Under the pieces are notes generated by a model. The model was not told the DNA's origin and did no database searches. It saw only the letters and a program-made list of their open reading frames with translations. From Muricoccus harenae (GTDB lineage Bacteria > Pseudomonadota > Alphaproteobacteria > Acetobacterales > Acetobacteraceae), in the NCBI RefSeq assembly GCF_009848505.1, contig NZ_WWDL01000008.1, forward strand, positions 79,842 through 143,841: DNA of 64,000 nucleotides. Reading direction: 5' to 3'. Both the position numbers and the translations under genes were made by a program. This document shows positions 18,112 to 27,536 of this stretch, piece after piece. Position 1 is the stretch's first letter. The number at the start of each line of letters is the position of its first letter.

Positions 18112-18375
18112 GATCGGTCCGGGGTCTCGGGCCGCGCGGCCCATGGCGGCGCGGCGAAGGGGGCAGGCGCGGCGGTGTCTCCCGGCCCTCAGAAGAGGAC
18201 CGGGCCGGGAATTCGCGCACCGGGCAGCCGGAAAAGCATGGGCGCCATATGCGGAGGGGGCACGGGTGGGGTCAAGCGACTGGCTGCTGCCCGGCGGGCA
18301 GGGCGGGGCCGCGCCCGGGGATGGGCAAGCCGTCGCGGGGATTGCAGTGTCGGAGAAACAAAAGGGGACCCGTCC

Positions 18376-19521
18376 ATGAGAATCACCGCGCTGCGCGCCT
18401 ATCAGGTCAGCTGCGATATGCCGGAGCCGCTCGGCAATGCCTTGCAGGTCCTGCGCCGCCGCAGCGCCGTGCTGGTCGAGGTGGTCACGGACCAGGGCGT
18501 GTCCGGATGGGGGGAGAATGCCTCCTCCCCCCATGCCGTCGGGGCCTATCTGCGCCGGGTGCTGGCCCCGCTCGTGCTTGGGCAGGACCCCCGGGCGACC
18601 CTGCCGCTCCACCGGGCTATGCTGGGAACCCTGAACTACGACCGGCGTGGTGTCTCCATGATGGCGATCAGCGCGTTGGACATGGCCCTGTGGGATGCGC
18701 GGGCCAAGATCGAGGGCGTGCCGCTGCACGCATTGCTGGGTGGCGCGGTGCGGGACCGGGCCACGGCCTATGTCAGCGGCCCCTTCATGCGCCCGGGGGA
18801 CGATCCGTACCGCCAGGTCCCCGCCGATGCCGAGGCGCACCGGCGGGAGGGTTTTCGTGCGCTGAAGCTCCGCAGCGGACTATCCCCGCGCGCCGACGCG
18901 GCCATCGTCTCCAGCTTGCGGCGCCAACTGGGCGAGGAGGTCGCGCTGATGATCGACGTGAACCGCGGCTATACGCCCCGGGCCGCGCTGGAGGCGGCCG
19001 ACCGGATGCGCGATGTTGGGCTACTCTGGATCGAGGAGCCGCTCGCCCCCGACGACTTGCCGGGCTACCGGATGCTGTCCGGGCTGATGCGGACCGCCAT
19101 CGCGGGCGGCGAGGCGCTGGCGGGCCTGCCGGCCTTCCGTGACGCGCTGATCGAGCGGACTTTCGATATCCTGCAGCCGGATCTTTCGGTCTGCGGCGGT
19201 TTCACCAGTGCGATGGGGGTCGCGGCGCTGGGGGAAGCCTTCGGCATCCCGATCATGGCGCATGTCTTTGGGACGGTGGTGAACTTCCATGCCTCGCTGC
19301 AGCTGACGGCGGTGCTACCGTCCCACCGCGCTGGGGAGCCATGGAATTATCCGTTCTTTGAATATGATCGCACGCCGTACGCCTTGCGGCGGCTGCGCGG
19401 CGACCATCCCGTGGCCGAGGATGGCACGGTCGCCATCCCCGATGCCCCCGGCATCGGCATCGATCTCCGCCCCGCCGAGCTGGAGCCCTGGCTTGCCGAG
19501 CATTGGGAGGAGACGCTCTAG
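18376..19521 (+). CDS. mandelate racemase / muconate lactonizing enzyme family (enolase superfamily)
   Basis: A 381-residue enolase-superfamily enzyme. The N-terminal cap begins MRITALRAYQV. In the barrel domain LKLRSG carries the catalytic-strand lysine, IDVNRGYTP and WIEEPLAPDD give the first two metal-binding acidic residues, and AGGEALAGLP the third. QPDLSVCGGFTSAMGVAAL and MAHVFGTVVNFHASLQ lie at the end of the barrel with the His expected in the mandelate racemase subgroup. It abstracts a proton next to a carboxylate; substrate unknown. AGGGGA lies upstream of the ATG. A Bug-type protein gene is convergent with it. Confidence 0.85.
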   Translation: MRITALRAYQVSCDMPEPLGNALQVLRRRSAVLVEVVTDQGVSGWGENASSPHAVGAYLRRVLAPLVLGQDPRATLPLHRAMLGTLNYDRRGVSMMAISALDMALWDARAKIEGVPLHALLGGAVRDRATAYVSGPFMRPGDDPYRQVPADAEAHRREGFRALKLRSGLSPRADAAIVSSLRRQLGEEVALMIDVNRGYTPRAALEAADRMRDVGLLWIEEPLAPDDLPGYRMLSGLMRTAIAGGEALAGLPAFRDALIERTFDILQPDLSVCGGFTSAMGVAALGEAFGIPIMAHVFGTVVNFHASLQLTAVLPSHRAGEPWNYPFFEYDRTPYALRRLRGDHPVAEDGTVAIPDAPGIGIDLRPAELEPWLAEHWEETL

Positions 19522-19545
19522 GCAGGCAGCGCCTCCCCAGGGGCG

Positions 19546-20538
19546 CTATTCGGCCCGAACGCTGGCCCGGCGGATGACCTCCGCCCATTTGCCGTCCTCG
19601 CTCCGCAGGAATTCGGCCAACTCCTGTTCGCTGCTGCCGATCGGGTCGGCGCCCTGCGCCGTCAGCCGGGCGCGCATCTCCCGGGCGTTGAGCATCCGCG
19701 TCACCTCGGCATTCAGCCGGTGGACCAACGGGCCGGGTGTGCGGGGCGGGGCGAGCAGGGCGAACCAGAGGGAGGAATCATAGCCTTGCACCCCGGCCTC
19801 GGCGAGGGTGGGCACCTGCGGCAGCTGTTCGGAGCGCGCCGTGGTGGTCACGGCCAGCGCCTTCACCTGCCCCTGGCGGATCAATGGCAGGGCCTGCACG
19901 ATCGACAGAATGCTCAGCTGCACCTGGCCGCTCAGCAGGTCCGTGAGCGCATTGGCGCCGCCGCGATAAGGCACGTGGACCATCTGGATGCCGGCTAGAC
20001 TGTTCATCAGCTCCATCGACAGGTGCTGGACCGAGCCGATGCCGGGAGAGGAATAGGTGACGGCCCCCGGCCGGGCGCGCGCCGCTTCGATCGCCCCCTT
20101 GATGTCGCCCGCCGCGAAACCGGGATGGGCAAGGATGACCAGCGGAGAGGAGGCGATGAGACTGACCGGCGAGACATCGCGCACCGGGTCATAGGTCACG
20201 CCCGCATAGAGGCGCGGGTTGGTCACATGGGATGAGACCGTCAGCAGCAGCGTGTAGCCGTCGGGGGGCGATCCGATCATGGCGGTGGTGGCGATGGTGC
20301 CGTTGGCGCCGCTGCGGTTCTCCACCACCACCGGCTGGCCCCAGGCCGCGGAAAGCTGCTGCCCGATGTCGCGGGCGATGATGTCGGCGCTGCCGCCGGC
20401 GGTGAAGCCCACCAGGATCCGGATGGGGCGGCTCGGATAGTCCTGCGCGGCGGCGGGGGCGGCGGTCAGCAGGACCGTGCCGAGCAGCGCGCGGCGCCCG
20501 GAACGAGGCTGGTGGCCCGCCAGGGTCGTGGAACTCAT
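19546..20538 (-). CDS. TctC/Bug-family periplasmic solute-binding protein
   Basis: A 330-residue Bug protein with a leader (RRALLGTVLLTAAPAAAQ) and the motifs YPSRPIRILVGFTAGGSADI, ENRSGANGTIATTAM, SPPDGYTLLLTV and VPYRGGANALTDLLSG. It has no TctA or TctB partner nearby. The ATG at 20538 is preferred because GGGAGG sits seven bases upstream; ATGs at 20553 and 20544 flank that site and are less well spaced. It faces the enolase-superfamily gene tail to tail, which may point to a related substrate but does not prove it. Confidence 0.87.
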   Translation of the reverse strand: MSSTTLAGHQPRSGRRALLGTVLLTAAPAAAQDYPSRPIRILVGFTAGGSADIIARDIGQQLSAAWGQPVVVENRSGANGTIATTAMIGSPPDGYTLLLTVSSHVTNPRLYAGVTYDPVRDVSPVSLIASSPLVILAHPGFAAGDIKGAIEAARARPGAVTYSSPGIGSVQHLSMELMNSLAGIQMVHVPYRGGANALTDLLSGQVQLSILSIVQALPLIRQGQVKALAVTTTARSEQLPQVPTLAEAGVQGYDSSLWFALLAPPRTPGPLVHRLNAEVTRMLNAREMRARLTAQGADPIGSSEQELAEFLRSEDGKWAEVIRRASVRAE

Positions 20539-20647
20539 GGACATTCCTCCCATGGCCCTTTCCCGGGCTCATGGGGAGGAAGCGTCCGCGTTCCCTGCGC
20601 GGCCCGTCAAGGGAAGGCGGCGGCCGGGAGGCTGCCGGCCTGACGCA

Positions 20648-20929
20648 TCAGCCCTCCGGCGTTTCGCCCTGGGCCACTTCCGGCGCCGCGGCCTCGCGCA
20701 GATAGGGCTCGACCTTGCCCTGGAGCTTCATGGTCATCGGCTTGCCCTTGCGGTCCAGCGCCTTGCCGACGGAAAGCCGCACCCAGCCCTCGCTGACGCA
20801 GTATTCCTCGACATTATTCTTCTCCACGCCCTTGAAGCGGATACCCACCCCGCGCTCGAGCAGCTCGGCGTTGAAGAAGGGGCTGTTGGGGTCGGTGGAG
20901 AGCCGGTCGGGCAGGGTGTTGGTCATCAT
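20648..20929 (-). CDS. DUF3297 family protein
   Basis: A 93-residue soluble protein matching DUF3297: LPDRLSTDPNSPFFNAELLE, GVGIRFKGVEKNNVEEYCV, SEGWVRLSVGKALDRKGKP. The family is small, strongly conserved in proteobacteria and without a known function. Two adjacent ATGs (20929 and 20926) could start it; no strong ribosome-binding site favours either. It stands between a Bug gene and the glycosyltransferase locus and is probably monocistronic. Confidence 0.85.
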   Translation of the reverse strand: MMTNTLPDRLSTDPNSPFFNAELLERGVGIRFKGVEKNNVEEYCVSEGWVRLSVGKALDRKGKPMTMKLQGKVEPYLREAAAPEVAQGETPEG

Positions 20930-21004
20930 ACGGGGCTTTCGAGGCGGGACATCAAGGCGTCTGGCGGGGTGTTAGCGAAGGGCGGGGGCGGAGTCCAAGC
21001 CCCC

Positions 21005-22081
21005 TCAATCCGGGGGCGACGCCTCCGGCGTCCCGGGCTGTAGCGTCACGCCCAGCCGGGCATAGACCTCGGCCAGCCGCCGCTCATAGGCCGCCGCGCT
21101 GAACAGCGCCGCCTGGCGCTGCCCGGCCCAGGAGAGGTGCTCGCGCAGCTCATGGTCGGCATCGAGCACCCGAATGCCCTCCACCATGGCGCGGACATCG
21201 TAGGGATTCACCTTCACCGCGGCGTCCCCCACCACCTCGGGCAGGGAGGAGGTGTTGGAGGTGAGCACCGGCGTCCCGAGGCTCATCGCCTCCAGCGCCG
21301 GCAGGCCGAAGCCCTCGTAGAGGGAGGGGAAGAGCACCGATTTCGCGCCCCGGATCAGCGAGACGAGCAGGCGGAAGGGTGCGTAGTCCAGCAGGATCAC
21401 CCGCCCACTCGCTTCCTTCCTCAGTCGCGCGCCAAGTGGGGGCGGGGTCCTGCGGACATGCTTCGCGGCCAGGAGCTGCAGCTCGATATCGGACTTCCAG
21501 GCCTGTTTCCCCAGGATCACCAGCGGGGTGGTCACGCCGGAGGCGAGATAGGCCTCGATCAGCCGCCCCAGGTTCTTCTTCGGCTCGATGGCGCCGAAGA
21601 ACAGGTGATAGCCCTTCCAGCCCATGCCGAAGGCGCCCCGCACCTCGTCCCGCGCCACCGCCTCCGGCTTGTTCGCCAGATGCGGCGGCAGCTCCACGGA
21701 CTGATAGGTGTTGGTGACCTTTTCCGGATCCGCGCCCAGGAGGGAAATAATGTCGCGGCGTGAGGCTTCGCTCACCGTCACGATGTGGTCGGCCTGGTCC
21801 AGCAGCATCCGGCACAGGCGGAAGTAGCGGCGCTTCTGGTCCAGCGTGGTGAAGGGCAGGCGCAGCGGCACTAGGTCATGGAAGGTGTAGACGTTGCGCG
21901 CGCCGGGCATGCGCAGCGCCAGCGGATAGGTCCAGTGCGCGATGGCCGGCGGGCCCGGCGGCAGCCGCAGCGGCACAATCTTCGGGCCGAATTTGAAGCG
22001 GTTATGGGCGCGGTTGAACACGTCCTCCACATTCCACAGCCGGTCGAAATGCGGCAGGCGGTTGGCGAAGACATCCGTCAC
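21005..22081 (-). CDS. GT4-type glycosyltransferase, probably missing its N-terminal part
   Basis: A 358-residue glycosyltransferase with the GT-B donor-binding half complete: [32 protein letters not shown] and the E(x7)E motif [20 protein letters not shown]. The visible N-terminus ([20 protein letters not shown]) starts well inside the acceptor domain. The neighbouring full-length glycosyltransferase carries about 60-80 more residues there, including a nucleotide-fold first strand. The only start compatible with the upstream gene is a GTG overlapping its stop (GTGA). The frame stays open further upstream but reads the opposite frame of the polyketide synthase gene. I infer a truncation, see findings. 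Confidence 0.8.
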   Translation of the reverse strand: MTDVFANRLPHFDRLWNVEDVFNRAHNRFKFGPKIVPLRLPPGPPAIAHWTYPLALRMPGARNVYTFHDLVPLRLPFTTLDQKRRYFRLCRMLLDQADHIVTVSEASRRDIISLLGADPEKVTNTYQSVELPPHLANKPEAVARDEVRGAFGMGWKGYHLFFGAIEPKKNLGRLIEAYLASGVTTPLVILGKQAWKSDIELQLLAAKHVRRTPPPLGARLRKEASGRVILLDYAPFRLLVSLIRGAKSVLFPSLYEGFGLPALEAMSLGTPVLTSNTSSLPEVVGDAAVKVNPYDVRAMVEGIRVLDADHELREHLSWAGQRQAALFSAAAYERRLAEVYARLGVTLQPGTPEASPPD

Positions 22082-24882
22082 CACCTGGCCTCGCGCCGGA
22101 AGCCGAGCAGCGGGTGGTCCAGTACCGGGTCGTGCAGGCGCATCGCCTCCGGCGTGGCCGGGAACCAATGGCGGGTGCGGTGATAGGGGGTGGGCGGCAG
22201 GCCGCGCCGCTGGGCGGGGCCGGCGAAGGACGGGGCGCCGCGCGGATCGGCACCCAGCGCCGTGGCACGATCGGCAATGACGGGGATCGGATCGCCTGCG
22301 CTGTCGCGCTTCGAGAGGCTGGCGAGGATCGGGGCCTCGGCCTTGGCTGCCCGCAATACCTCCCGCAGGTAGGATTGCAGAATTGGATTGGGGCCGATCT
22401 CGATCGCCAGTCTTGCGCCGAGCCGCGCGGCCTCGGCCGCAGCATCGGCGAAGCGCACCGAGGCGCGTAGGTTGCGCCACCAATAAGCGGCGTCCGCCGG
22501 CTCGGCCAGCACGGCGCCGGTTACGGTGGAGATGAAGGGCAGGCGGGGCGGGGTGGGGCGCAAGCCGTCCAGCGAGGCCATGAGCGCCTGCTCCACCTCG
22601 TCCATGGCGGCGGAGTGGAAGGCGTAGTCGAGATCCAGCTCGATCAGGGTCAGGCGGTCGCGCCGCGCGGCCACGGCGAGGCGCGCGATGGCGGCGGCGG
22701 GGCCAGCGATGGTCAGGGCGCGCGGGGCGTTGCGGGCGGCGATCTCCAGCCCCGGGCCGCATTCTGCGAGAAGAGGCGTGGCCTCTGGCTCGGTGACGTT
22801 GAACGCGGCCATGCGGCCGCGGCCCCGTGTGCGCGCCTGCGCTGCGGAGCGGGCGACGATGAGACGGGCGGCGCTGGGCAGGTCCAGCATGCCGGCGGCG
22901 AGCGCCGCCGCGACCTCACCGACCGAATGGCCGAGGACCAGGCTTGGCTCGATGCCTTCCCCGGCCAGGGCGGTGACCAGCCCGTGCTGCACGGTGAAGA
23001 GGGTGGGCTGGGCAATCTCGGTGGCGGAAAGGGCCTCGGCGGTCAGACCATCGGCCAGGGCGGCGGCGACGGACCAGCCCAGCTGGGGGGTGAGCTCCGC
23101 ATCGGCCGCTTCCACCGCCTCGCGGAAGGGGCGGGATTGCGCCATGGCCTCCCGTGCCATTCCGGGGAACTGGGAGCCGTTGCCGGAGAAGACGAAGGCG
23201 ATGCCCCCGCTGCGGGACGCCGGGGCGGTGCCCTGCACGCCTACCGGCTCGCCCGCCGCGAAGGCATCCAGCCCGTTGGCCAGGGCCGTGGCATCGGTGC
23301 CGCGCAGCACCAGCCGGTGGGAGGCGAGGTCGCGATGGCGGGCGAGGCCGCGCAGCAGCGCCGGGGCGCGCCCGGGTTTGGCGCGCAGGGCGGCGGACCA
23401 GGCGGCGGCGGCTTGGGGCAGCGCGCCAGCGGAGCGGGTGGAGAGGATGAGGGGCGGCAGCGTCGCCGGCGCGGCCTTCGCTCCTTCGTCAGGTGCGGCC
23501 TGCGGGGAGGCAGGCGGGGCGGCGAGGAGGAGGGAGGCGTTGGTGCCGCCGAAGCCGAAGGAATTCACCCCGATGACGGGATCCTCGCCCGGCAGCGGCT
23601 CCGCTTCGGTGGGCACGCGGATGCGAAGCGCGTCGAAGTCGATCCGCGGATTGGGCTCGCCGAAATGCAGGTTGGGCGGGATCACCCGCTTCTCCAGCAT
23701 CAGCAGAGCCTTGATGAGCCCGGCCATGCCGGAGGCGGTCTCCAGATGGCCGATATTCGATTTGACCGAGCCGACGGGCAGCGGCGCCTTGCGGCCGGTT
23801 TCCGCATCGGCCAGGGCCCTGCCGATGGCCCAGGCCTCGATCGGATCGCCGGCCTGGGTGCCGGTGCCATGGGCCTCGAAATAGGTGATGCGGCTGGCAG
23901 GCAGGCCTGCCGCGGCCAGCACGCCCCGCAGCAGCGCGGCCTGGGCCTGGGGGTCGGGCAGGGAGAGGCCGATGGAGCGGCCCACGGCATTCACCCCGGC
24001 GGCCAGGATCACGCCCCGGACCGCATCTCCCGCCGCCAGTGCGGCATCGAGCGGCTTGAGGATGACCATCCCCGCACCCTCGCCGCGCACATAGCCATCC
24101 GCTGCCGCCGAGAAGACATGGCAGCGCCCGGTGGGGGAGAGCATCGAGGCGCGGGAGAAGCCGGTGAAGGCATAGGGCGAGAGGAGAAGTTGGACGCCGC
24201 CCACTAACGCCGCCTCCACTCGCCCGGCCCGCAACGCATCCACGGCGAGGGACAGGGCGACGAGAGAGGATGAGCAGGCGGTGTCGATCGTCTGCGCCCC
24301 GCCGCGCAGATCGAAGACATTGGTGATCCGGTTCCCCAGGATGGAGAGGGTGTTGCCGGTCATGAAGAAGCGATCGGCCCCGGCGGGGTTGGAGAGGCGC
24401 AACTCGGCATAGTCGGTGGAGGAGCCGCCGACGAAGACGCCGATCTGGCGCCCGGCGACGGAGGCGGCGGGCCAGCCCGCATCCTCCAGGGCCTCGGCGG
24501 CTATTTCGAGCAGGAGGCGCTGCTGCGGGTCCGCCTCCGCAGCCTCACGCGGGGAAAGGCCGAAATGGCCGGAATCGAAGCCGCTGACATCGCCCAGATG
24601 GCCGGCGGCGAAGCTGTAGGAGCGCCCCGGCTCGCCACGGCGCGGATGATGGAACCAATCCTGGTTGAAGCGGTCTGCCGGCAAGGTCGAGACCGCGTCC
24701 CGCCCTTCCTCGAGCAGCGACCAGAAGGCGCCAAGATCCGGAGCGCCCGGGAAGCGGCAGGCTGCGCCCACGATCGCGATCGGCGCCGGGACGGCCGCTG
24801 CTTGGGAAAGTGGGGAAAGGGCGGGGGCTGCCTCCCTGTCCGGTGTACGGGGAGGGGTGCGCCTTGTGCCGGACTGGCTCAT
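22078..24882 (-). CDS. type I polyketide synthase fragment: ketosynthase-acyltransferase, cut at the start of a dehydratase domain
   Basis: A 934-residue protein. The ketosynthase runs from about residue 34 to 455, with catalytic Cys203 (DTACSSS), His338 (EAHGTGTQAGDP) and His379 (KSNIGHLETASG). The acyltransferase follows, with FSGNGSQFPGM, nucleophile Ser653 (GHSVGEV), Arg678 and His756 in YAFHSAAMD; an FH at this spot usually goes with malonyl-CoA. After the linker LPPTPYHRTRHWFP, the sequence reaches [13 protein letters not shown] and stops. HPLLG is the opening of a dehydratase domain, so dehydratase, ketoreductase and acyl carrier domains are missing. The product would need carrier protein from elsewhere to work. 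Confidence 0.85.
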   Translation of the reverse strand: MSQSGTRRTPPRTPDREAAPALSPLSQAAAVPAPIAIVGAACRFPGAPDLGAFWSLLEEGRDAVSTLPADRFNQDWFHHPRRGEPGRSYSFAAGHLGDVSGFDSGHFGLSPREAAEADPQQRLLLEIAAEALEDAGWPAASVAGRQIGVFVGGSSTDYAELRLSNPAGADRFFMTGNTLSILGNRITNVFDLRGGAQTIDTACSSSLVALSLAVDALRAGRVEAALVGGVQLLLSPYAFTGFSRASMLSPTGRCHVFSAAADGYVRGEGAGMVILKPLDAALAAGDAVRGVILAAGVNAVGRSIGLSLPDPQAQAALLRGVLAAAGLPASRITYFEAHGTGTQAGDPIEAWAIGRALADAETGRKAPLPVGSVKSNIGHLETASGMAGLIKALLMLEKRVIPPNLHFGEPNPRIDFDALRIRVPTEAEPLPGEDPVIGVNSFGFGGTNASLLLAAPPASPQAAPDEGAKAAPATLPPLILSTRSAGALPQAAAAWSAALRAKPGRAPALLRGLARHRDLASHRLVLRGTDATALANGLDAFAAGEPVGVQGTAPASRSGGIAFVFSGNGSQFPGMAREAMAQSRPFREAVEAADAELTPQLGWSVAAALADGLTAEALSATEIAQPTLFTVQHGLVTALAGEGIEPSLVLGHSVGEVAAALAAGMLDLPSAARLIVARSAAQARTRGRGRMAAFNVTEPEATPLLAECGPGLEIAARNAPRALTIAGPAAAIARLAVAARRDRLTLIELDLDYAFHSAAMDEVEQALMASLDGLRPTPPRLPFISTVTGAVLAEPADAAYWWRNLRASVRFADAAAEAARLGARLAIEIGPNPILQSYLREVLRAAKAEAPILASLSKRDSAGDPIPVIADRATALGADPRGAPSFAGPAQRRGLPPTPYHRTRHWFPATPEAMRLHDPVLDHPLLGFRREARW

Positions 24883-24907
24883 GGGAGGCTTTGTGGCCGG
24901 AGCGCGG

Positions 24908-26251
24908 TCAGGTCGCGGCACTGCCCCGGCGGGCGAAACGGGATTGCATCCAGCCCTGGAGCATGACCCGGACCGAGGAGGAAGCCGCCCTGCTGGTGAC
25001 CTTGTCCAGCAGCTCGTCCACCTGCAGGAAATGGTGTTCCCAGCGCGGCGCGCGCCAATGGGCGAGGCGCTCGACCTGCGCCGCGCGGCCTGTGCTGCGA
25101 GGCTCCGCATAGTCGAGGATGGCGTTGCGCCAGGCGATGCCGTCCAGCGGGTCGAGATAATCCGGAACCTGGCCCCCGACCTCGCGCAGCGCTGGAATAT
25201 CGGAGCAGATCGCCGGAACGCCGAGGGTCAGGGCCTCCGCCAGGGGCAGGCCGTACCCCTCCGCGGAGGAGGGGAACAGGAGGGCGCGGGCGCCGCGGAG
25301 GATTCTCCACACTTCGCGGTCCGGCACCTGGCCGACTTCGCGCACCGCGCCGCGCACGGCGTCGCAGCGGTCGAGGATATCGACCACGTTCTCGTTCTCC
25401 CAGCCACGGCGGCCGACGACGAGGAGATGTGGGGTCCGGCTGCCCAGCCGCGTGGCCATGTCGCGCCAGAGATGGAAGAGCAGGAGGTGGTTCTTGCGCG
25501 GCTCGATGGTGCCGAGCACGACGAAATAGGGCTCCGTCGGCAGGGCCTGCACGGGGGCGGGCGGCGGCTCGACGCCCAGCGGCGCCACCAGGACCTGGGG
25601 CGGAGTGCTGCGGTTGCTGAGATGCGGGCGGAGCGCCGCCTCCGTATGGGCCGAGTTGACGATGATGGCGTCGGCCAGGGCGGCGGTGGTGCTGATTCGC
25701 CGAAGATGCAGGTCCGCCTGGCCGGGGCGGGCATATTCGGGATGGGTGGCGGGGATCGGGTCATGGATCAGCGGCACGAAGGCGCAGCCCGCGTCCCGCA
25801 TGGCCTGGATCGGCCGTTCCCGCTTGAGCGCCCGGTGGGAGACGAGGAGGAAGGCCTTTGGCCCCGGCTTCTTCAGCCGGCGGGCGAGTTCACGTTGGCC
25901 GACGCCGGCCATAGTGCGCCAACGCAGGGCGACGGAGAGGCGCCGCGCGCGGCGGGCGGCCTGACCCGTGGATTCGCTATGTTCCCAGGCCTGGCTGAGG
26001 GAGGCGACAAGGCCCACCACCGCTTGCCAGGGCAGGGCGGCGTAGTCGCCGGAAAGCGCCCGCGCGACAAAGGTGACGCGGCCTTCGGGAAGGCTGGCCC
26101 AGCGGCGGGCATAGGCCATCTCCACCCGGTCGATCCCCGAAGGCGCGGGCTTGGTTCCGCAGGCGAGGAGGCGCGACACGTCGAAAACGACATGTGGCGG
26201 CCCACCCGACGGGCGGCGGTCGATCACGGGTATATCGTCGCCGCGCGGCAC
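24908..26251 (-). CDS. GT4-type glycosyltransferase
   Basis: A 447-residue GT-B glycosyltransferase. The N-terminal half contains FDVSRLLACGTKPAPSGIDR and VEMAYARRWASLP, and the acceptor domain ends near FVPLIHDPIPATHPEYARPG. The donor half has VVLGTIEPRKNHLLLFHLW and the E(x7)E motif PSSAEGYGLPLAEALTLGVP. It would transfer a sugar from a nucleotide donor to an unknown acceptor. A GTG at 26251 with GGAGG eight bases upstream is the best start; an ATG at 26290 has no good site. It is the first gene of a minus-strand group with the polyketide synthase fragment 25 bases on. Confidence 0.85.
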   Translation of the reverse strand: MPRGDDIPVIDRRPSGGPPHVVFDVSRLLACGTKPAPSGIDRVEMAYARRWASLPEGRVTFVARALSGDYAALPWQAVVGLVASLSQAWEHSESTGQAARRARRLSVALRWRTMAGVGQRELARRLKKPGPKAFLLVSHRALKRERPIQAMRDAGCAFVPLIHDPIPATHPEYARPGQADLHLRRISTTAALADAIIVNSAHTEAALRPHLSNRSTPPQVLVAPLGVEPPPAPVQALPTEPYFVVLGTIEPRKNHLLLFHLWRDMATRLGSRTPHLLVVGRRGWENENVVDILDRCDAVRGAVREVGQVPDREVWRILRGARALLFPSSAEGYGLPLAEALTLGVPAICSDIPALREVGGQVPDYLDPLDGIAWRNAILDYAEPRSTGRAAQVERLAHWRAPRWEHHFLQVDELLDKVTSRAASSSVRVMLQGWMQSRFARRGSAAT

Positions 26252-26426
26252 CCGACTCGCCTCCGAAATGAAAACAAGAATGGCATGCAATCTATATCGC
26301 AGTTGCGAAGAGCCAGGCGACTGCTTCGGTTGTACTCACGAAAGCGTCATTAGTCGTTTGGCGAAAATATTGGATTGTGTCTCGACGAGAGAGATTGATC
26401 CTAATCTTTTCTAAGGATATTTTCAG
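26252..26426 (-). promoter_or_regulatory. AT-rich leader upstream of the glycosyltransferase/polyketide synthase locus, with an inverted repeat
   Basis: This stretch is clearly more AT-rich than its surroundings and lies just upstream of the first glycosyltransferase gene on the minus strand, which suits a promoter. ATCCT (26398-26402) and AGGAT (26414-26418) form an inverted repeat that could be an operator or the terminator of the dehydrogenase gene ending at 26427. I cannot assign a sigma factor. Confidence 0.4.
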
Positions 26427-27434
26427 CTACTCGTGATCTGCGGGGATGACATTCGTGCCGAGCCCCTGAAGCAGGACATCCCGCATCGTCTCCGCACTCT
26501 TCCGGCGGATGTCCTCCAGCGCCTCGGGCGAGTGGTAGGCACTATGCGGCGTGACAATGAGTCGGCCAGCCAGCCAGGGCGCCCGCTCGCGATAGGCGCG
26601 GAGCAGCGACGGCACCGGCTCCTGCGGCGGTTCCTCGGGCAGCACGTCCAGCCCGGCGCCGGCGATCGTGCCATCCCGCAAGCAGGCTTCGAGGGCGTCG
26701 ATGTCCAGCACGGGGCCGCGGGCGGTGTTCACCACCACCGCACCTGACGGCATGAGCCGGAGCAGGCGGTTATCCACCAAATTCAGGGTGGTTCGGGTCA
26801 GCGGCGTATGGATGGAGAGGGTATCCGCCTGCTCGAAAAGCTCCTCGATCCGGCGGGCACGGTGGATGCCCAGCGACAGTTCGACGCCGTTGGGCAGGTA
26901 GGGATCGTGGAACAGGACCCGCCAGCCGAAGGCCTTCGCGCGCAGCGCCACCGCCGTGCCGATCCGGCCCAGCCCGAGCACCCCGAAGCAGCGGGTCGAG
27001 GGGCGTTGGATGAGAGGGGAGTCAATCGGCGTCCAGGGTGCCGGGGGATCGGCGCGCTGGGCTTCGTGATGCAGGAGAAGGCCCCGGCGGAGCGCCAAGG
27101 CGAGGGCGATGGCGTGATCGGCGACCTCGGTTGTACCGTAGTCAGGCAGGTTGCAAACTGCGACGCCGCGGCCCCCTAAGGTTGTGCGGTCCAGCCGGTC
27201 ATAGCCCACCCCCATCCGGACGACGCAGCGGAGTTTCGGGAAGCGGGCGATATCGGCCGCCCGGAGCCAGTGGCGGAAGATGAACAGGCCCTCGACCTCG
27301 GCGCAGAGCTCGTCTGGAAGCTCCGCCAGGTTGGCGGTATCGGCCTGCAGGATTCGGACATCCGGGCCCAGCACTTCCCGTTCCACCGCATCGTTCGCGT
27401 AAAGACCTTCCGCCTGCAGAACCGTCATGGACAT
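26427..27434 (-). CDS. D-isomer-specific 2-hydroxyacid dehydrogenase (C-terminal-binding-protein type)
   Basis: A 335-residue NAD-dependent dehydrogenase that interconverts a 2-hydroxyacid and a 2-ketoacid. The dinucleotide motif is GVLGLGRIGTAVALRAKAFG. The catalytic Arg is in VVNTARGPVLD, the Glu in LDVLPEEPPQEP and the His in VTPHSAYHS. LPDYGTTEVADHAIALALAL matches the CtBP-like branch rather than 3-phosphoglycerate dehydrogenase. GGAGAGG lies before the ATG at 27434; an ATG at 27428 is also possible. The substrate is not predictable. Confidence 0.87.
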   Translation of the reverse strand: MSMTVLQAEGLYANDAVEREVLGPDVRILQADTANLAELPDELCAEVEGLFIFRHWLRAADIARFPKLRCVVRMGVGYDRLDRTTLGGRGVAVCNLPDYGTTEVADHAIALALALRRGLLLHHEAQRADPPAPWTPIDSPLIQRPSTRCFGVLGLGRIGTAVALRAKAFGWRVLFHDPYLPNGVELSLGIHRARRIEELFEQADTLSIHTPLTRTTLNLVDNRLLRLMPSGAVVVNTARGPVLDIDALEACLRDGTIAGAGLDVLPEEPPQEPVPSLLRAYRERAPWLAGRLIVTPHSAYHSPEALEDIRRKSAETMRDVLLQGLGTNVIPADHE

Positions 27435-27536
27435 ACGCCTCTCCCCCCTTGGGCTGTTGCGCGGCATCCTGGGGCGAGTGGGGGCGGCGGGCAATTCGGG
27501 CCGGCCGCCCCGCAGTCATGCAACTGGGGAATGTGG

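Noticed and set aside
15304..18375. A very long plus-strand open frame opposite ileS, continuing into the enolase-superfamily gene
   Set aside because: It is the antisense shadow of a GC-rich gene; only the part from 18376 matches a family and has a ribosome-binding site.
18112..18375. Possible regulatory RNA or leader between ileS and the enolase-superfamily gene
   Set aside because: No T-box-like sequence or stable hairpin could be made out; treated as an ordinary divergent promoter region.
22615..24207. 530-residue plus-strand frame inside the polyketide synthase
   Set aside because: Antisense to a protein with complete catalytic motifs; its own sequence has none.
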